From CAJQQK01 sp051010015 (GTDB lineage: Bacteria > Pseudomonadota > Alphaproteobacteria > Rhizobiales > Hyphomicrobiaceae), in NCBI GenBank assembly GCA_051010015.1, contig JBPCVZ010000131.1, positions 1 to 6,894 on the forward strand: a stretch of DNA of 6,894 nucleotides. The letters are read 5' to 3'. The translations under genes were made by a program, and so were the position numbers. Below the pieces are notes generated by a model, which was not told where the DNA came from, searched no databases, and saw nothing but the letters and a program-made list of their open reading frames with translations. This document shows positions 1 through 5,770 of the stretch, in pieces. How positions within the stretch are numbered: the first letter of the stretch is position 1; every line of letters starts with the position of its first letter.

Positions 1-575
1 TTGCGCAGCGCGTCGTGGGCGCCGCCATCGACCTTGACGCCGAGGCCGGCGTTGAGGCGGTTGGTTGCATTGAAGATCGCGACGATCTGCACGACCTCGA
101 GAATTTCGAGCTCGCTGAGGCCGGCCTCGCGCAGTTCATCAAGATCATCTTTGTCGGCCATGTCCGGGTGCAGCGTGAGATCGGATGCGAATTCGGCGAG
201 TGCGCGCTCGCGTTCGGTGAGTTCGGCGCGGCGCCAGTTGGCGAGCAGGACGTCGGCGGTGCGCTTGTCCATGCCATAGGCTTCGAGGGCGCCGGCATGC
301 GTGATGATGCACGCCTCGCAACGGTTCTCGAGGCTGACGACAAGGGCGATCAGTTCGCGCTCGCGGCCCGAGAGCTGGCAGTCGTCGCTGCGCATCAGGC
401 GGTTGACGTAGCCCTGGAACAGCGCCAGGCGGTCGGGCTCGAACGGCATCTTCAGGAACTCGCGGATGTAGCCGAGCCGTTTGGCGGACTCTTCCCACAT
501 GGTGGCGATGGCGGGGGCCGGATTGGCGACGTTGTCGAGGCGCAGCCAGGAGGCGCGATCTGGGGTGTCGGACAT
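1..575 (-). CDS. AhpD-like, peroxidase-related (carboxymuconolactone decarboxylase superfamily) protein, 3' end cut
   Basis: The visible 191 codons match the CMD/AhpD superfamily, specifically the roughly 190-residue 'peroxidase-related' group. The signature is Cys86-x-x-Cys89-x-x-x-His93, preceded by an acidic residue (Glu83) and followed by a helical, Ala/Leu/Glu-rich C-terminal half. In AhpD the two cysteines and the histidine form the alkylhydroperoxidase centre, so a thiol-based hydroperoxide reductase role in the cytosol is likely; the substrate and electron donor are unknown. The ATG at 575-573 has an AGGA ribosome binding site (585-588) nine bases upstream. No stop codon appears before the left edge, but the visible length already equals the family norm, so only a few residues should be missing. 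It lies 23 bp downstream of the DUF1289 gene on the same strand, so the two are probably cotranscribed. There is no signal peptide or membrane segment. Confidence 0.9.
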   Translation of the reverse strand, partial: MSDTPDRASWLRLDNVANPAPAIATMWEESAKRLGYIREFLKMPFEPDRLALFQGYVNRLMRSDDCQLSGRERELIALVVSLENRCEACIITHAGALEAYGMDKRTADVLLANWRRAELTERERALAEFASDLTLHPDMADKDDLDELREAGLSELEILEVVQIVAIFNATNRLNAGLGVKVDGGAHDALR

Positions 576-584
576 CGGGGTGGT

Positions 585-588
585 TCCT
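585..588 (-). promoter_or_regulatory. Ribosome binding site of the peroxidase-related gene
   Basis: AGGA on the minus strand, nine bases before the ATG at 575. It lies within the 23-bp spacer after the DUF1289 stop codon, which supports separate initiation in a shared transcript. Confidence 0.6.
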
Positions 589-598
589 AGTTTGAGGG

Positions 599-1462
599 CT
601 ACGGCGCCAGGGCGGCGGCGAGCCAGGCCGGGTCATCGGCGTGAAAGATGGCGCCGGCGATGAAGGCGCGCGAGATCTTGACGTCGGCCGGCGCGTTGGC
701 GTCGGCGGGCGCATCCGGGTTGAACGTGATGCCGGACGTCGTGATCGTGCCAAGTGCGTTATGAAGGGAAATGTGGGGCGCGCCGTCGGCCGACAGCTGG
801 GCGCGGGTGGCCGCGTCGCCGATCCAGGACGGGTCGTTGAACCGGGCGTCGTGTGAACCATTGCCGCGCCACGCCCGTGCGAACGGTTCTGCCAGCGGCA
901 ATGCCGTGCGCGCGTCCGGCGCAGCGTCATTGGCCGCGTCATCGAGGTCGCGCTGGGCGCGGCCCTTGGGCAGGACAAGTGCGACGGTGTCCATCTGCTT
1001 GGCGGTGTCGCCGGCGGCAAAGCCGAAGATGCGGACACGGTCGTGCTTCACGAGGGTGAGCGTATCGCCGCTGGCGGCGGTGGCGACAACGTGATCACCG
1101 GCCTCAGTGATCGTCGGGCGACCCGAAGCGGTGACGGGCAGGACGCCTTCGATGCTGGCACTGACCAGCCGCCAGCGCCCGGTCGCCTCACGCAGGCTGC
1201 GCGCGATGAAGTCGCCGACAACCGCCGGGCCGGCCGCCAGGCGAAACGTCTTGTATCCGAAGGCGGCGAGACGTCCCGGCAGTTCGGCCCAGACGGCGGA
1301 TTGCGCGTCCGCGGACAGCGTGCCCCAGGCGGCGATCTCGTCGCTGGTGCGCCCGCAGCCGTAGCAATGGTCGTCCTTGAGCGCGCAGATGCCGACGCAG
1401 GGGCTCGGTGGCAGCGCCGGGCGGGACGAAGCGGCGGTCGCGGATGATGAGTCTGTGGTCAA
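599..1462 (-). CDS. DUF1289 domain protein with long uncharacterised C-terminal region (TTG start)
   Basis: A 287-residue protein. Residues about 20-65 are a DUF1289 domain: Cys22-x3-Cys26-x6-Cys33-x2-Cys36, then Gly-Arg-Thr and Glu-Ile-x-x-Trp. The four cysteines look like a metal or Fe-S site, but the family has no firmly established biochemical role that I can cite. Many DUF1289 proteins are little more than this domain. Here about 220 further residues follow (70-287) with no cysteine, no membrane segment and an Ala/Asp-rich linker near 175-190; I do not recognise that part. The start is TTG at 1462-1460: an in-frame TGA lies just upstream (1475-1477), no ATG or GTG occurs before the cysteine cluster, and GAGG (1468-1471) sits five bases ahead of the TTG. 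TAG ends it at 599. It is the first gene of a likely two-gene operon with the peroxidase-related gene. Confidence 0.85.
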   Translation of the reverse strand: MTTDSSSATAASSRPALPPSPCVGICALKDDHCYGCGRTSDEIAAWGTLSADAQSAVWAELPGRLAAFGYKTFRLAAGPAVVGDFIARSLREATGRWRLVSASIEGVLPVTASGRPTITEAGDHVVATAASGDTLTLVKHDRVRIFGFAAGDTAKQMDTVALVLPKGRAQRDLDDAANDAAPDARTALPLAEPFARAWRGNGSHDARFNDPSWIGDAATRAQLSADGAPHISLHNALGTITTSGITFNPDAPADANAPADVKISRAFIAGAIFHADDPAWLAAALAP

Positions 1463-1467
1463 GGTTG

Positions 1468-1471
1468 CCTC
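1468..1471 (-). promoter_or_regulatory. Ribosome binding site that supports the TTG start of the DUF1289 gene
   Basis: GAGG on the minus strand, five bases before TTG (1462-1460). With the in-frame stop at 1475-1477 it leaves TTG as the only sensible start upstream of the cysteine motif. Confidence 0.5.
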
Positions 1472-1617
1472 ACATCATAAAGCAGGCGGGTCGACGGGGG
1501 ACGTTGTGTGTTTTTGATCGCCAAGAGATATGGACAAGCGTGTCGCATAAAATGCTCCCCGCTATAGATTGTTTGGGCTCACGGCTATTCCCTCGCTCCG
1601 CTCGGGGCCTCCGCCAT

Positions 1618-1706
1618 GCACGCGGTAGCGTGCGTTGCACGCTGTGGGCGGCGCCCACAGCGCGATTTGCGTGCTTCGCACGCGGGGCCGGGCCGCGGTC
1701 GCGGCC
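1618..1706. repeat. Cluster of short GC-rich hairpins, possible palindromic repeat element
   Basis: Adjacent or overlapping perfect inverted repeats. The hexamer GCACGC and its complement GCGTGC alternate at 1618-1623, 1628-1633, 1637-1642, 1669-1674 and 1678-1683. This gives a 7-bp stem with a GTT loop (1627-1643) and a 6-bp stem with a TTC loop (1669-1683). Between them is an 11-bp arm palindrome with one central base (1640-1650 and 1652-1662). A 7-bp stem with a GT centre follows (1691-1697 and 1700-1706). It lies between divergent genes, where a terminator would not be expected, so a dispersed palindromic element is one explanation; a nucleoid- or regulator-binding region is another. Confidence 0.6.
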
Positions 1707-1712
1707 TTGTTG

Positions 1713-1743
1713 TTGAATCCGATTGGATGCGACATGCTTTAAT
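1713..1743 (+). promoter_or_regulatory. Possible prfC promoter with extended -10
   Basis: TTGAAT (1713-1718) and TTTAAT (1738-1743) with a 19-base spacer. A TG one base before the -10 box (1735-1736) gives an extended -10. The -10 matches the sigma-70 consensus at five of six positions, but the spacer is long. It would leave a leader of about 175 bases before prfC. Confidence 0.3.
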
Positions 1744-1926
1744 CTCTGCGGGTTTGCTTGGAATTCGCAGCATTAACCCCCATGTAGGGGCTTCTCGTCA
1801 ATCATCGATCCGGTCATTGCGCCGTGTTGCCGGTGGAATGGTTTATTTGGCCGCACCCGCCGCTCGCCATTTGCGCCGCCGCGCGCTAAACGTGCGCCAG
1901 AGATTCGTATTCCCGAAAGCCCGCCC

Positions 1927-3504
1927 ATGCCGATTCCTTTTAGCGAACGCCGCACGTTCGCGATCATTTCCCACCCCGACGCCGGTAAAACGACGCTGAC
2001 CGAGAAACTGCTGGTCGCCGGTGGCGCGATCCATCTCGCCGGTAACGTCAAGGCGCGCGGCGAAGCGAGGCGGGCACGGTCCGACTGGATGAAGATCGAG
2101 CAGGAGCGCGGCATCTCGGTGACATCGTCGGTGATGTCGTTCACGCATCGCGGCCTGCAATTCAACCTGCTCGACACGCCGGGTCACGAGGATTTCTCGG
2201 AGGATACCTATCGAACGCTGACGGCGGTCGATTCGGCGATCATGGTGATCGATGCCGCGCGCGGCATCGAGGCGCAGACCCGCAAGCTGTTCGAAGTTTG
2301 CCGGTTGCGCGATATTCCGATCATCACGTTCATCAACAAGGTCGACCGTGAGGGCCGCGATCCGTTCGAACTGCTCGACCAGATCCAGGAGGAGTTGCAA
2401 CTCGAGATTTCGCCGTTCGTCTGGCCGATCGGCATGGGCGGGCGCTTCGAGGGGCTCTACGATGCCCAGACCGACCGCTTCCTGACGTCGAAGGGCAACG
2501 AATCGGGCAATTTCAACCACGTCGTCGAATGCAGCGGCATCGATGACCCGAAGCTCGATGACATGGTCAAGGACGCGGACGTGCTGGAGACGGCGCGCGA
2601 GAGCATGGAACTGGCCATCGGCGGCTATGCAACTTTCGACCGCGAGCTCTATCGCGAGGGCCACCTGACGCCGGTGGTGTTCGGCAGTGCGCTGCGCGAC
2701 TTCGGCATCGAGGCGCTGCTCGACCTGGTTGCCGACCATGCGCCGGAGCCCCGTTCGAGCCCGGCGGAGGTGCGCGTCGTCGAGCCGTCGGAAGATGCCG
2801 TGACGGGCTTCATCTTCAAGGTCCAGGCCAACATGGACAAGAAGCATCGCGACCGCATCGCCTTCCTGCGGATCTGTTCCGGCGACTTCAAGCGCGGCAT
2901 GCGCCTGCGCCAGGTGCGCACCGGCAAGGACGTGATGGTGCACAGCCCGATCATCTTTCTCGCGCAGGACCGCGAGATCGCCGAGGAGGCCGGCGCCGGT
3001 GATGTCATCGGCATTCCCAACCATGGCACGATCCGCGTCGGCGATACGTTCTCCGAGGGCGAAGAGCTGCGCTTTACCGGTCTGCCGGTGTTCGCGCCGG
3101 AGATCCTGCGCCGCATCCGGCTGGTTGACACGACACGGGTGAAACAGTTGCGCCAGGCGCTGCAGGACCTGTCCGAGGAGGGGCTCGTGCAGATCTTCAA
3201 GCCCGACGTTGGCACGCAATGGATTGTCGGCGCGATCGGGCCGCTGCAACTCGATGTCGTCGCCGATCGTGCCAAGCACGAATACAACGTCGAGATCGAA
3301 TTCGAGCCGACCAACTATACGGCGGCGCGCTGGCTCAAAGGCGACGAGAAGGCGCTCGCGAAATTCATGCGCTCGAACCTCAACCAGGTTTTGACCGACC
3401 GCGACGGCGATCCGGTCTATTTGTCGGCCGGCGCCTGGGACCTCAGTTTCAAGGAAAGCAACAACGAGGACATCACGTTCCTGAAGACCAAGGAACTGCA
3501 GTAG
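1927..3504 (+). CDS. prfC: Peptide chain release factor 3 (RF3), translational GTPase
   Basis: RF3 binds the ribosome after peptide release and uses GTP to drive RF1/RF2 off, allowing their recycling; it is cytosolic. All GTPase motifs are present: G1 HPDAGKTT (16-23), G2 around Thr66 in RGISVTSS (61-68), G3 DTPGH (83-87), G4 NKVD (137-140) and G5 SAL (254-256). The G domain covers about 1-275, a beta-barrel domain II about 285-385 and the RF3-specific C-terminal domain about 390-525, including a VGAIGPLQLDVV segment (434-445) and a TARW-like AARW (466-469). The length of 525 residues is close to the 529 of the E. coli protein; the N-terminus is a few residues shorter. The ATG at 1927 is chosen because RF3 similarity begins at residue 8 (RRTFAIIS); its ribosome binding site is weak (GAAAG at 1915-1919). 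It stands alone, with long gaps on both sides. Ends at TAG. Confidence 0.97.
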   Translation: MPIPFSERRTFAIISHPDAGKTTLTEKLLVAGGAIHLAGNVKARGEARRARSDWMKIEQERGISVTSSVMSFTHRGLQFNLLDTPGHEDFSEDTYRTLTAVDSAIMVIDAARGIEAQTRKLFEVCRLRDIPIITFINKVDREGRDPFELLDQIQEELQLEISPFVWPIGMGGRFEGLYDAQTDRFLTSKGNESGNFNHVVECSGIDDPKLDDMVKDADVLETARESMELAIGGYATFDRELYREGHLTPVVFGSALRDFGIEALLDLVADHAPEPRSSPAEVRVVEPSEDAVTGFIFKVQANMDKKHRDRIAFLRICSGDFKRGMRLRQVRTGKDVMVHSPIIFLAQDREIAEEAGAGDVIGIPNHGTIRVGDTFSEGEELRFTGLPVFAPEILRRIRLVDTTRVKQLRQALQDLSEEGLVQIFKPDVGTQWIVGAIGPLQLDVVADRAKHEYNVEIEFEPTNYTAARWLKGDEKALAKFMRSNLNQVLTDRDGDPVYLSAGAWDLSFKESNNEDITFLKTKELQ

Positions 3505-3613
3505 GTGGCGCGATCCGGGCGTCGCGTTTTACGGGCGTTGCGCGTGACGGTACGAAACGGTGGCGGCGCAAGGCTGCGGACTTAAACCGGATCGCCGTGC
3601 AACAAGCCTCGCC

Positions 3614-3649
3614 AAGACACTTCAATTCTAAACGGCACAAAAGTGTCTT
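3614..3649. repeat. Spaced perfect 9-bp inverted repeat
   Basis: AAGACACTT (3614-3622) and AAGTGTCTT (3641-3649) are exact reverse complements, separated by 18 bases. Arm centres are 27 bp apart, about two and a half helical turns. The stem is too AT-rich and its loop too long for a typical intrinsic terminator. It could be an operator or an RNA stem in the prfC 3' region. Confidence 0.6.
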
Positions 3650-3662
3650 CGAACCGACCGCC

Positions 3663-3690
3663 GGGACGGCATCTGTCCCGCGACGGGACA
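3663..3690. repeat. Overlapping alternative hairpins, possible prfC-distal stem-loop
   Basis: TGTCCCG (3674-3680) pairs perfectly with CGGGACA (3684-3690) around a CGA loop. The GTCCC at 3675-3679 can instead pair with GGGAC at 3663-3667. The two folds exclude each other. No T-run follows, so an intrinsic terminator is not supported. Confidence 0.5.
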
Positions 3691-3705
3691 TGGCGCAGGC
3701 GCGGG

Positions 3706-3720
3706 TTAATGCATCGTTAA
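3706..3720. promoter_or_regulatory. CtrA-type binding box (TTAA-N7-TTAA)
   Basis: TTAA at 3706-3709 and TTAA at 3717-3720 are separated by exactly seven bases, the full consensus for the alphaproteobacterial response regulator CtrA. In this GC-rich background eight fixed A/T positions are unusual. It lies about 110 bp upstream of the small ORF and about 325 bp upstream of the CoA-transferase start, so it could control either. Binding is inferred from the motif only; ctrA itself is not in the window. Confidence 0.4.
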
Positions 3721-3762
3721 GCGTGATGGGCGTGATGTGATGCGCTTCACGGCGGGACGGGT

Positions 3763-3796
3763 TTAGACTTTCTAGTCTGATGATCACGGCCATCAG
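3763..3796 (+). repeat. Two competing stem-loops in the leader of the small ORF
   Basis: Stem one pairs 3763-3769 with 3774-3780 around a TTCT loop (core AGACT/AGTCT, with one G-T wobble further out). Stem two pairs CTGATG (3777-3782) with CATCAG (3791-3796) around an 8-base loop. They share bases 3777-3780 and cannot form together. They end about 27 bases before the ribosome binding site at 3824-3827. Confidence 0.4.
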
Positions 3797-3833
3797 AAGG
3801 GATGGCGCGAGATCATCGACGATGGAGACGGTC

Positions 3834-3947
3834 ATGCCCAAGCACATACCTCCCGCACGCAACGAAGCGATCACCATCATGCCGGTCGCGTCGAACGGTT
3901 TCGGTCACAGCGTGACGATTGCCGCGAACGGCGGCAAGACGCGCTAA
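3834..3947 (+). CDS. Small ORF of 37 codons, possibly the 5' part of a frameshifted 63-codon gene
   Basis: ATG at 3834 has GGAG (3824-3827) six bases upstream, and the frame ends at TAA 3945-3947. By hand count 30 of 37 third codon positions are G or C, against 20 and 21 at first and second positions, the pattern expected of coding DNA here. Skipping one base (T3945) enters a second frame with 26 more codons and the same bias (21 of 26), ending at TAA 4024-4026, 19 bp before the CoA-transferase ATG. The two halves also resemble each other: GFGHSVTIAANGG in the first, and GFGINDPPGG followed by GRTTTIASGR in the second. This suggests one Gly/Thr-rich peptide of about 63 residues split by a +1 shift: a mutation, a sequencing error or recoding. 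I do not recognise the product. An in-frame ATG at 3822 is less likely because no ribosome binding site precedes it. Confidence 0.4.
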   Translation: MPKHIPPARNEAITIMPVASNGFGHSVTIAANGGKTR

Positions 3948-4031
3948 AGGCGGGTTCGGCATCAACGATCCGCCGGGCGGCTTCACAGCATCCGGGCGGA
4001 CGACTACCATCGCGTCCGGCCGCTAAGCGAT

Positions 4032-4036
4032 GGGAG
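4032..4036 (+). promoter_or_regulatory. Ribosome binding site of the CoA-transferase
   Basis: GGGAG nine bases before ATG 4046. It supports this start, which also coincides with the family's usual N-terminus. Confidence 0.6.
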
Positions 4037-4045
4037 ATCACAGAC

Positions 4046-5251
4046 ATGCCGCACGCGTTTGCCGGACTACGCATCCTCGACTTCAGCCAGGTGCTGGCCG
4101 GGCCTGCGTGCACCAACTATTTCGCCCTGCAAGGCGCCGACGTCATCAAGGTCGAGAACCCGACCGCGGGTGACCAGTTCCGCGGCCTGATGAAGACCGA
4201 CCGCTACGCCGACTTCGGCATGTCGCCCGGTTTCATGTCGCTCAACAGCGGCAAGCGTTCACTGGCGATCGACCTCAAACATCCCAAGGCCCAGGACGTC
4301 GTCTTCCGGTTGATCGAAACCAGTGACGTCGTGATCGAGAATTTCCGCGCCGGTGTCATCGACAAGCTCGGCTACGGCTATGACGCGGTGCGCGCGGTAA
4401 AGCCCGACATCGTCTACTGCTCGATATCGGGCTATGGCCAGGAAGGGCCGAAAGCCGGGGCGCCGGCCTACGACGGTGCCATCCAGGCGGCATCGGGCAT
4501 GATGTCGGTCACCGGTCATCCCGAGATGGGGCCGACGCGGACCGGCTATACGGTCGTCGACATGTCAACGGCGGTGACGGCAGCGTTCGCGGTGTCGTCG
4601 GCGCTGCACCGGCGGCGCGACACCGGGCTCGGGCAGTATCTCGACGTCGCCATGCTGGATACCGCGATGTGGATGATGACGCCGCTGATGACCGCACACA
4701 TGGTCGCCGGCGAGGAATTCAACCTCAATGGCAACAACTCACCGGTGATGACGCCGACATCGAACGTGTTTCCGGCGTCAGACGGTTACCTGCAGATCAC
4801 CGGGTTGACCGAAGCGCATGCGGCGGCGATCGTCGAAGCGCTCGAACTCGACGCGGGTGACCCGCGCCTCGAGAGCGTCGAGACGATGTCGGACAATCAC
4901 GATGCGGTGCGCGAGCTGTTCGCCGATGCGATGCGCGAGAAGCCGCTGGCGCACTGGCTCGAGCGATTCAGCACGCTCAAGGTGCCGCACGCGCCGATCC
5001 GCGACTACGCGGCCGTGGTCGCCGATCCGCAGCTGCGCCATCGCGGGATCCTGATGGATGCGCCGGCGCCGACGGGTGCCGGCGGTGAGACGGTTGGCCT
5101 GATCGGTGCGCCCTTCATTGCCAACCAGGATGGTCCGGCGGTGACCGGGCCGGCGCCGGTGCTCGGCGAGCACACGGACGCGGTGCTCGGCGAGGCGGGC
5201 TACACGGCGGGCGAAGTCGCCCAGTTGCGCGAGGCGGGTGTGTTTGGTTGA
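4046..5251 (+). CDS. CaiB/BaiF (class III) CoA-transferase family protein
   Basis: Members move CoA between acyl-CoA and a free carboxylic acid through an aspartyl-CoA thioester; examples are formyl-CoA:oxalate and carnitine CoA-transferases. Family features in order: FAGLRILDFSQVLAGP (5-20), GADVIKVENP (30-39), a SLNSGKRSLAIDLK block (65-78), DVVIENFRAG (94-103), SGYGQEGP (128-135), YDGAIQAASGMM (142-153), and VDMSTA, whose Asp172 is the expected catalytic aspartate. GLGQYLDVAMLD (194-205) follows. The 401 residues match the usual 390-430 for one family subunit; these enzymes form interlocked dimers in the cytosol. The ATG has GGGAG (4032-4036) nine bases upstream and starts 19 bp after the end of the frame-shifted small ORF. 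Ends at TGA, 16 bp from the convergent VOC gene. The acid substrate cannot be predicted, because sequence divides this family poorly by substrate. Confidence 0.95.
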   Translation: MPHAFAGLRILDFSQVLAGPACTNYFALQGADVIKVENPTAGDQFRGLMKTDRYADFGMSPGFMSLNSGKRSLAIDLKHPKAQDVVFRLIETSDVVIENFRAGVIDKLGYGYDAVRAVKPDIVYCSISGYGQEGPKAGAPAYDGAIQAASGMMSVTGHPEMGPTRTGYTVVDMSTAVTAAFAVSSALHRRRDTGLGQYLDVAMLDTAMWMMTPLMTAHMVAGEEFNLNGNNSPVMTPTSNVFPASDGYLQITGLTEAHAAAIVEALELDAGDPRLESVETMSDNHDAVRELFADAMREKPLAHWLERFSTLKVPHAPIRDYAAVVADPQLRHRGILMDAPAPTGAGGETVGLIGAPFIANQDGPAVTGPAPVLGEHTDAVLGEAGYTAGEVAQLREAGVFG

Positions 5252-5267
5252 GCGGTGCGGAGCCGAC

Positions 5268-5726
5268 CTAGCGTCCGATATCGCTGCCGAGCAGTTCCGG
5301 GGCGATGCCTGCGGCTTCGGCGTTCTCGAAGTTGAGCTCGATCTTGACGCCGTTGGGGTCGTGCAGAAAGATCTGGAACAGGCCGGCAGAGTCGACCTGA
5401 CGGGTCTGAAAGTCGATGCTCTTGGAGCGGAGATGCTCGAGCATGTCGCCGAGCCCGTCGGCGCGGAACGCGACATGGTCGACGACGCCGCTGCCGTGCG
5501 TCGCCTCCGATGTCTGTTCGAGATACTGCTTGCGCTCGGCGCTGACGCCGGCGCCGCCTTCGGTGAGGTGCAGCACGTCCTGGTCACCGATGTAGATCCA
5601 CTCGACCGGGAACGGGAACGCCGGGTGGGGCCCGCGCTTCATGCCGAGGACGTCTTCGTACCACCGCGTCGTGCCCTCGAGGTCGGTGGTCTGAATGAGG
5701 AAGTGCTGCAGATGGCGCAGGGGCAT
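5268..5726 (-). CDS. VOC-superfamily (glyoxalase/bleomycin resistance/dioxygenase fold) protein
   Basis: A 152-residue protein with two paired beta-alpha-beta-beta-beta modules: HLQHFLIQTTDLEGTTRWYEDVLGM (5-29) opens the first and VVDHVAFRADGLGDMLEHL (81-99) opens the second. FLHDPNGVKIELNF (120-133) is the family's final strand signature. Candidate metal ligands are His8, His53, His84 and Glu130, so the site looks intact for a divalent-metal enzyme such as a lyase, epimerase, dioxygenase or thiol transferase. The reaction is not determined by sequence. The start at 5726 fits the fold's N-terminus and has AGGA (5734-5737) seven bases upstream; the open frame continues further upstream without such support. 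It lies 44 bp downstream of the 196-residue ORF on the same strand, so a shared transcript is likely, and it converges on the CoA-transferase. Confidence 0.92.
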   Translation of the reverse strand: MPLRHLQHFLIQTTDLEGTTRWYEDVLGMKRGPHPAFPFPVEWIYIGDQDVLHLTEGGAGVSAERKQYLEQTSEATHGSGVVDHVAFRADGLGDMLEHLRSKSIDFQTRQVDSAGLFQIFLHDPNGVKIELNFENAEAAGIAPELLGSDIGR

Positions 5727-5733
5727 GAAGCGT

Positions 5734-5737
5734 TCCT
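5734..5737 (-). promoter_or_regulatory. Ribosome binding site that sets the VOC gene start
   Basis: AGGA within AAAAGGAA on the minus strand, seven bases before the ATG at 5726. It decides this start over upstream in-frame codons reaching to 5996. Confidence 0.65.
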
Positions 5738-5770
5738 TTTGCTTTTGAGCCGTGCGGGCAGTTCGCTGGC

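Larger units (their letters stand above)
1463..1926. other. Divergent intergenic region between the DUF1289 operon and prfC
   Basis: 464 bp with no convincing gene: short open frames here lack ribosome binding sites and cross strong palindromes. The DUF1289 side (about 1476-1600) is clearly more AT-rich than the surrounding genes and must hold the promoter of the minus-strand operon, but I could not pick a convincing -35/-10 pair. The middle (1618-1706) is a dense set of short hairpins. The prfC side (1707-1926) holds a possible plus-strand promoter and a small CCCC/GGGG palindrome near 1780. Confidence 0.7.
3505..3833. other. Structured intergenic region after prfC
   Basis: About 330 bp without a recognisable gene. 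It contains a spaced 9-bp inverted repeat (3614-3649), two alternative stems around 3663-3690, a TTAA-N7-TTAA box (3706-3720) and two further competing stems (3763-3796), then the ribosome binding site of the small ORF at 3834. No hairpin is followed by a T-run, so no classical terminator for prfC was found. A 135-residue open frame on the minus strand (3880-3473) overlaps the prfC end and all these palindromes, and looks fortuitous. Confidence 0.6.

Noticed and set aside
145..1038. 297-codon open frame on the minus strand overlapping both left-hand genes
   Set aside because: It is an alternate frame of the DUF1289 and peroxidase-related genes, with Arg/Pro/Ser-rich low-complexity translation.
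1817..1849. Second possible prfC promoter (TTGCGC with an AT-rich stretch GGTTTATTT)
   Set aside because: The -10 match is poor and the spacer is ambiguous; the extended -10 at 1735-1743 is the better candidate.
1616..1999. 127-codon plus-strand frame leading into prfC
   Set aside because: It runs through the hairpin cluster and overlaps prfC in another frame; translation is Arg/Ala-rich without motifs.
1843..3279. 478-codon open frame on the minus strand across prfC
   Set aside because: It lies antisense to an unmistakable prfC and has the Arg/Leu/Asp/His-rich composition expected of a mirror frame in GC-rich DNA, with no motif or ribosome binding site.
3663..3690. Intrinsic terminator for prfC
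   Set aside because: A good stem but no T-run, and it lies about 160 bp after the stop, so it was listed only as a stem-loop.
3219..3740. 173-codon plus-strand open frame running from prfC into the gap
   Set aside because: Its first half is a shifted frame of prfC and the rest crosses non-coding repeats; no family resemblance.
3473..3880. 135-codon open frame on the minus strand in the gap after prfC
   Set aside because: It overlaps the prfC 3' end, the small ORF and several palindromes, and has no ribosome binding site or recognisable domain. It cannot be fully excluded without homology data.
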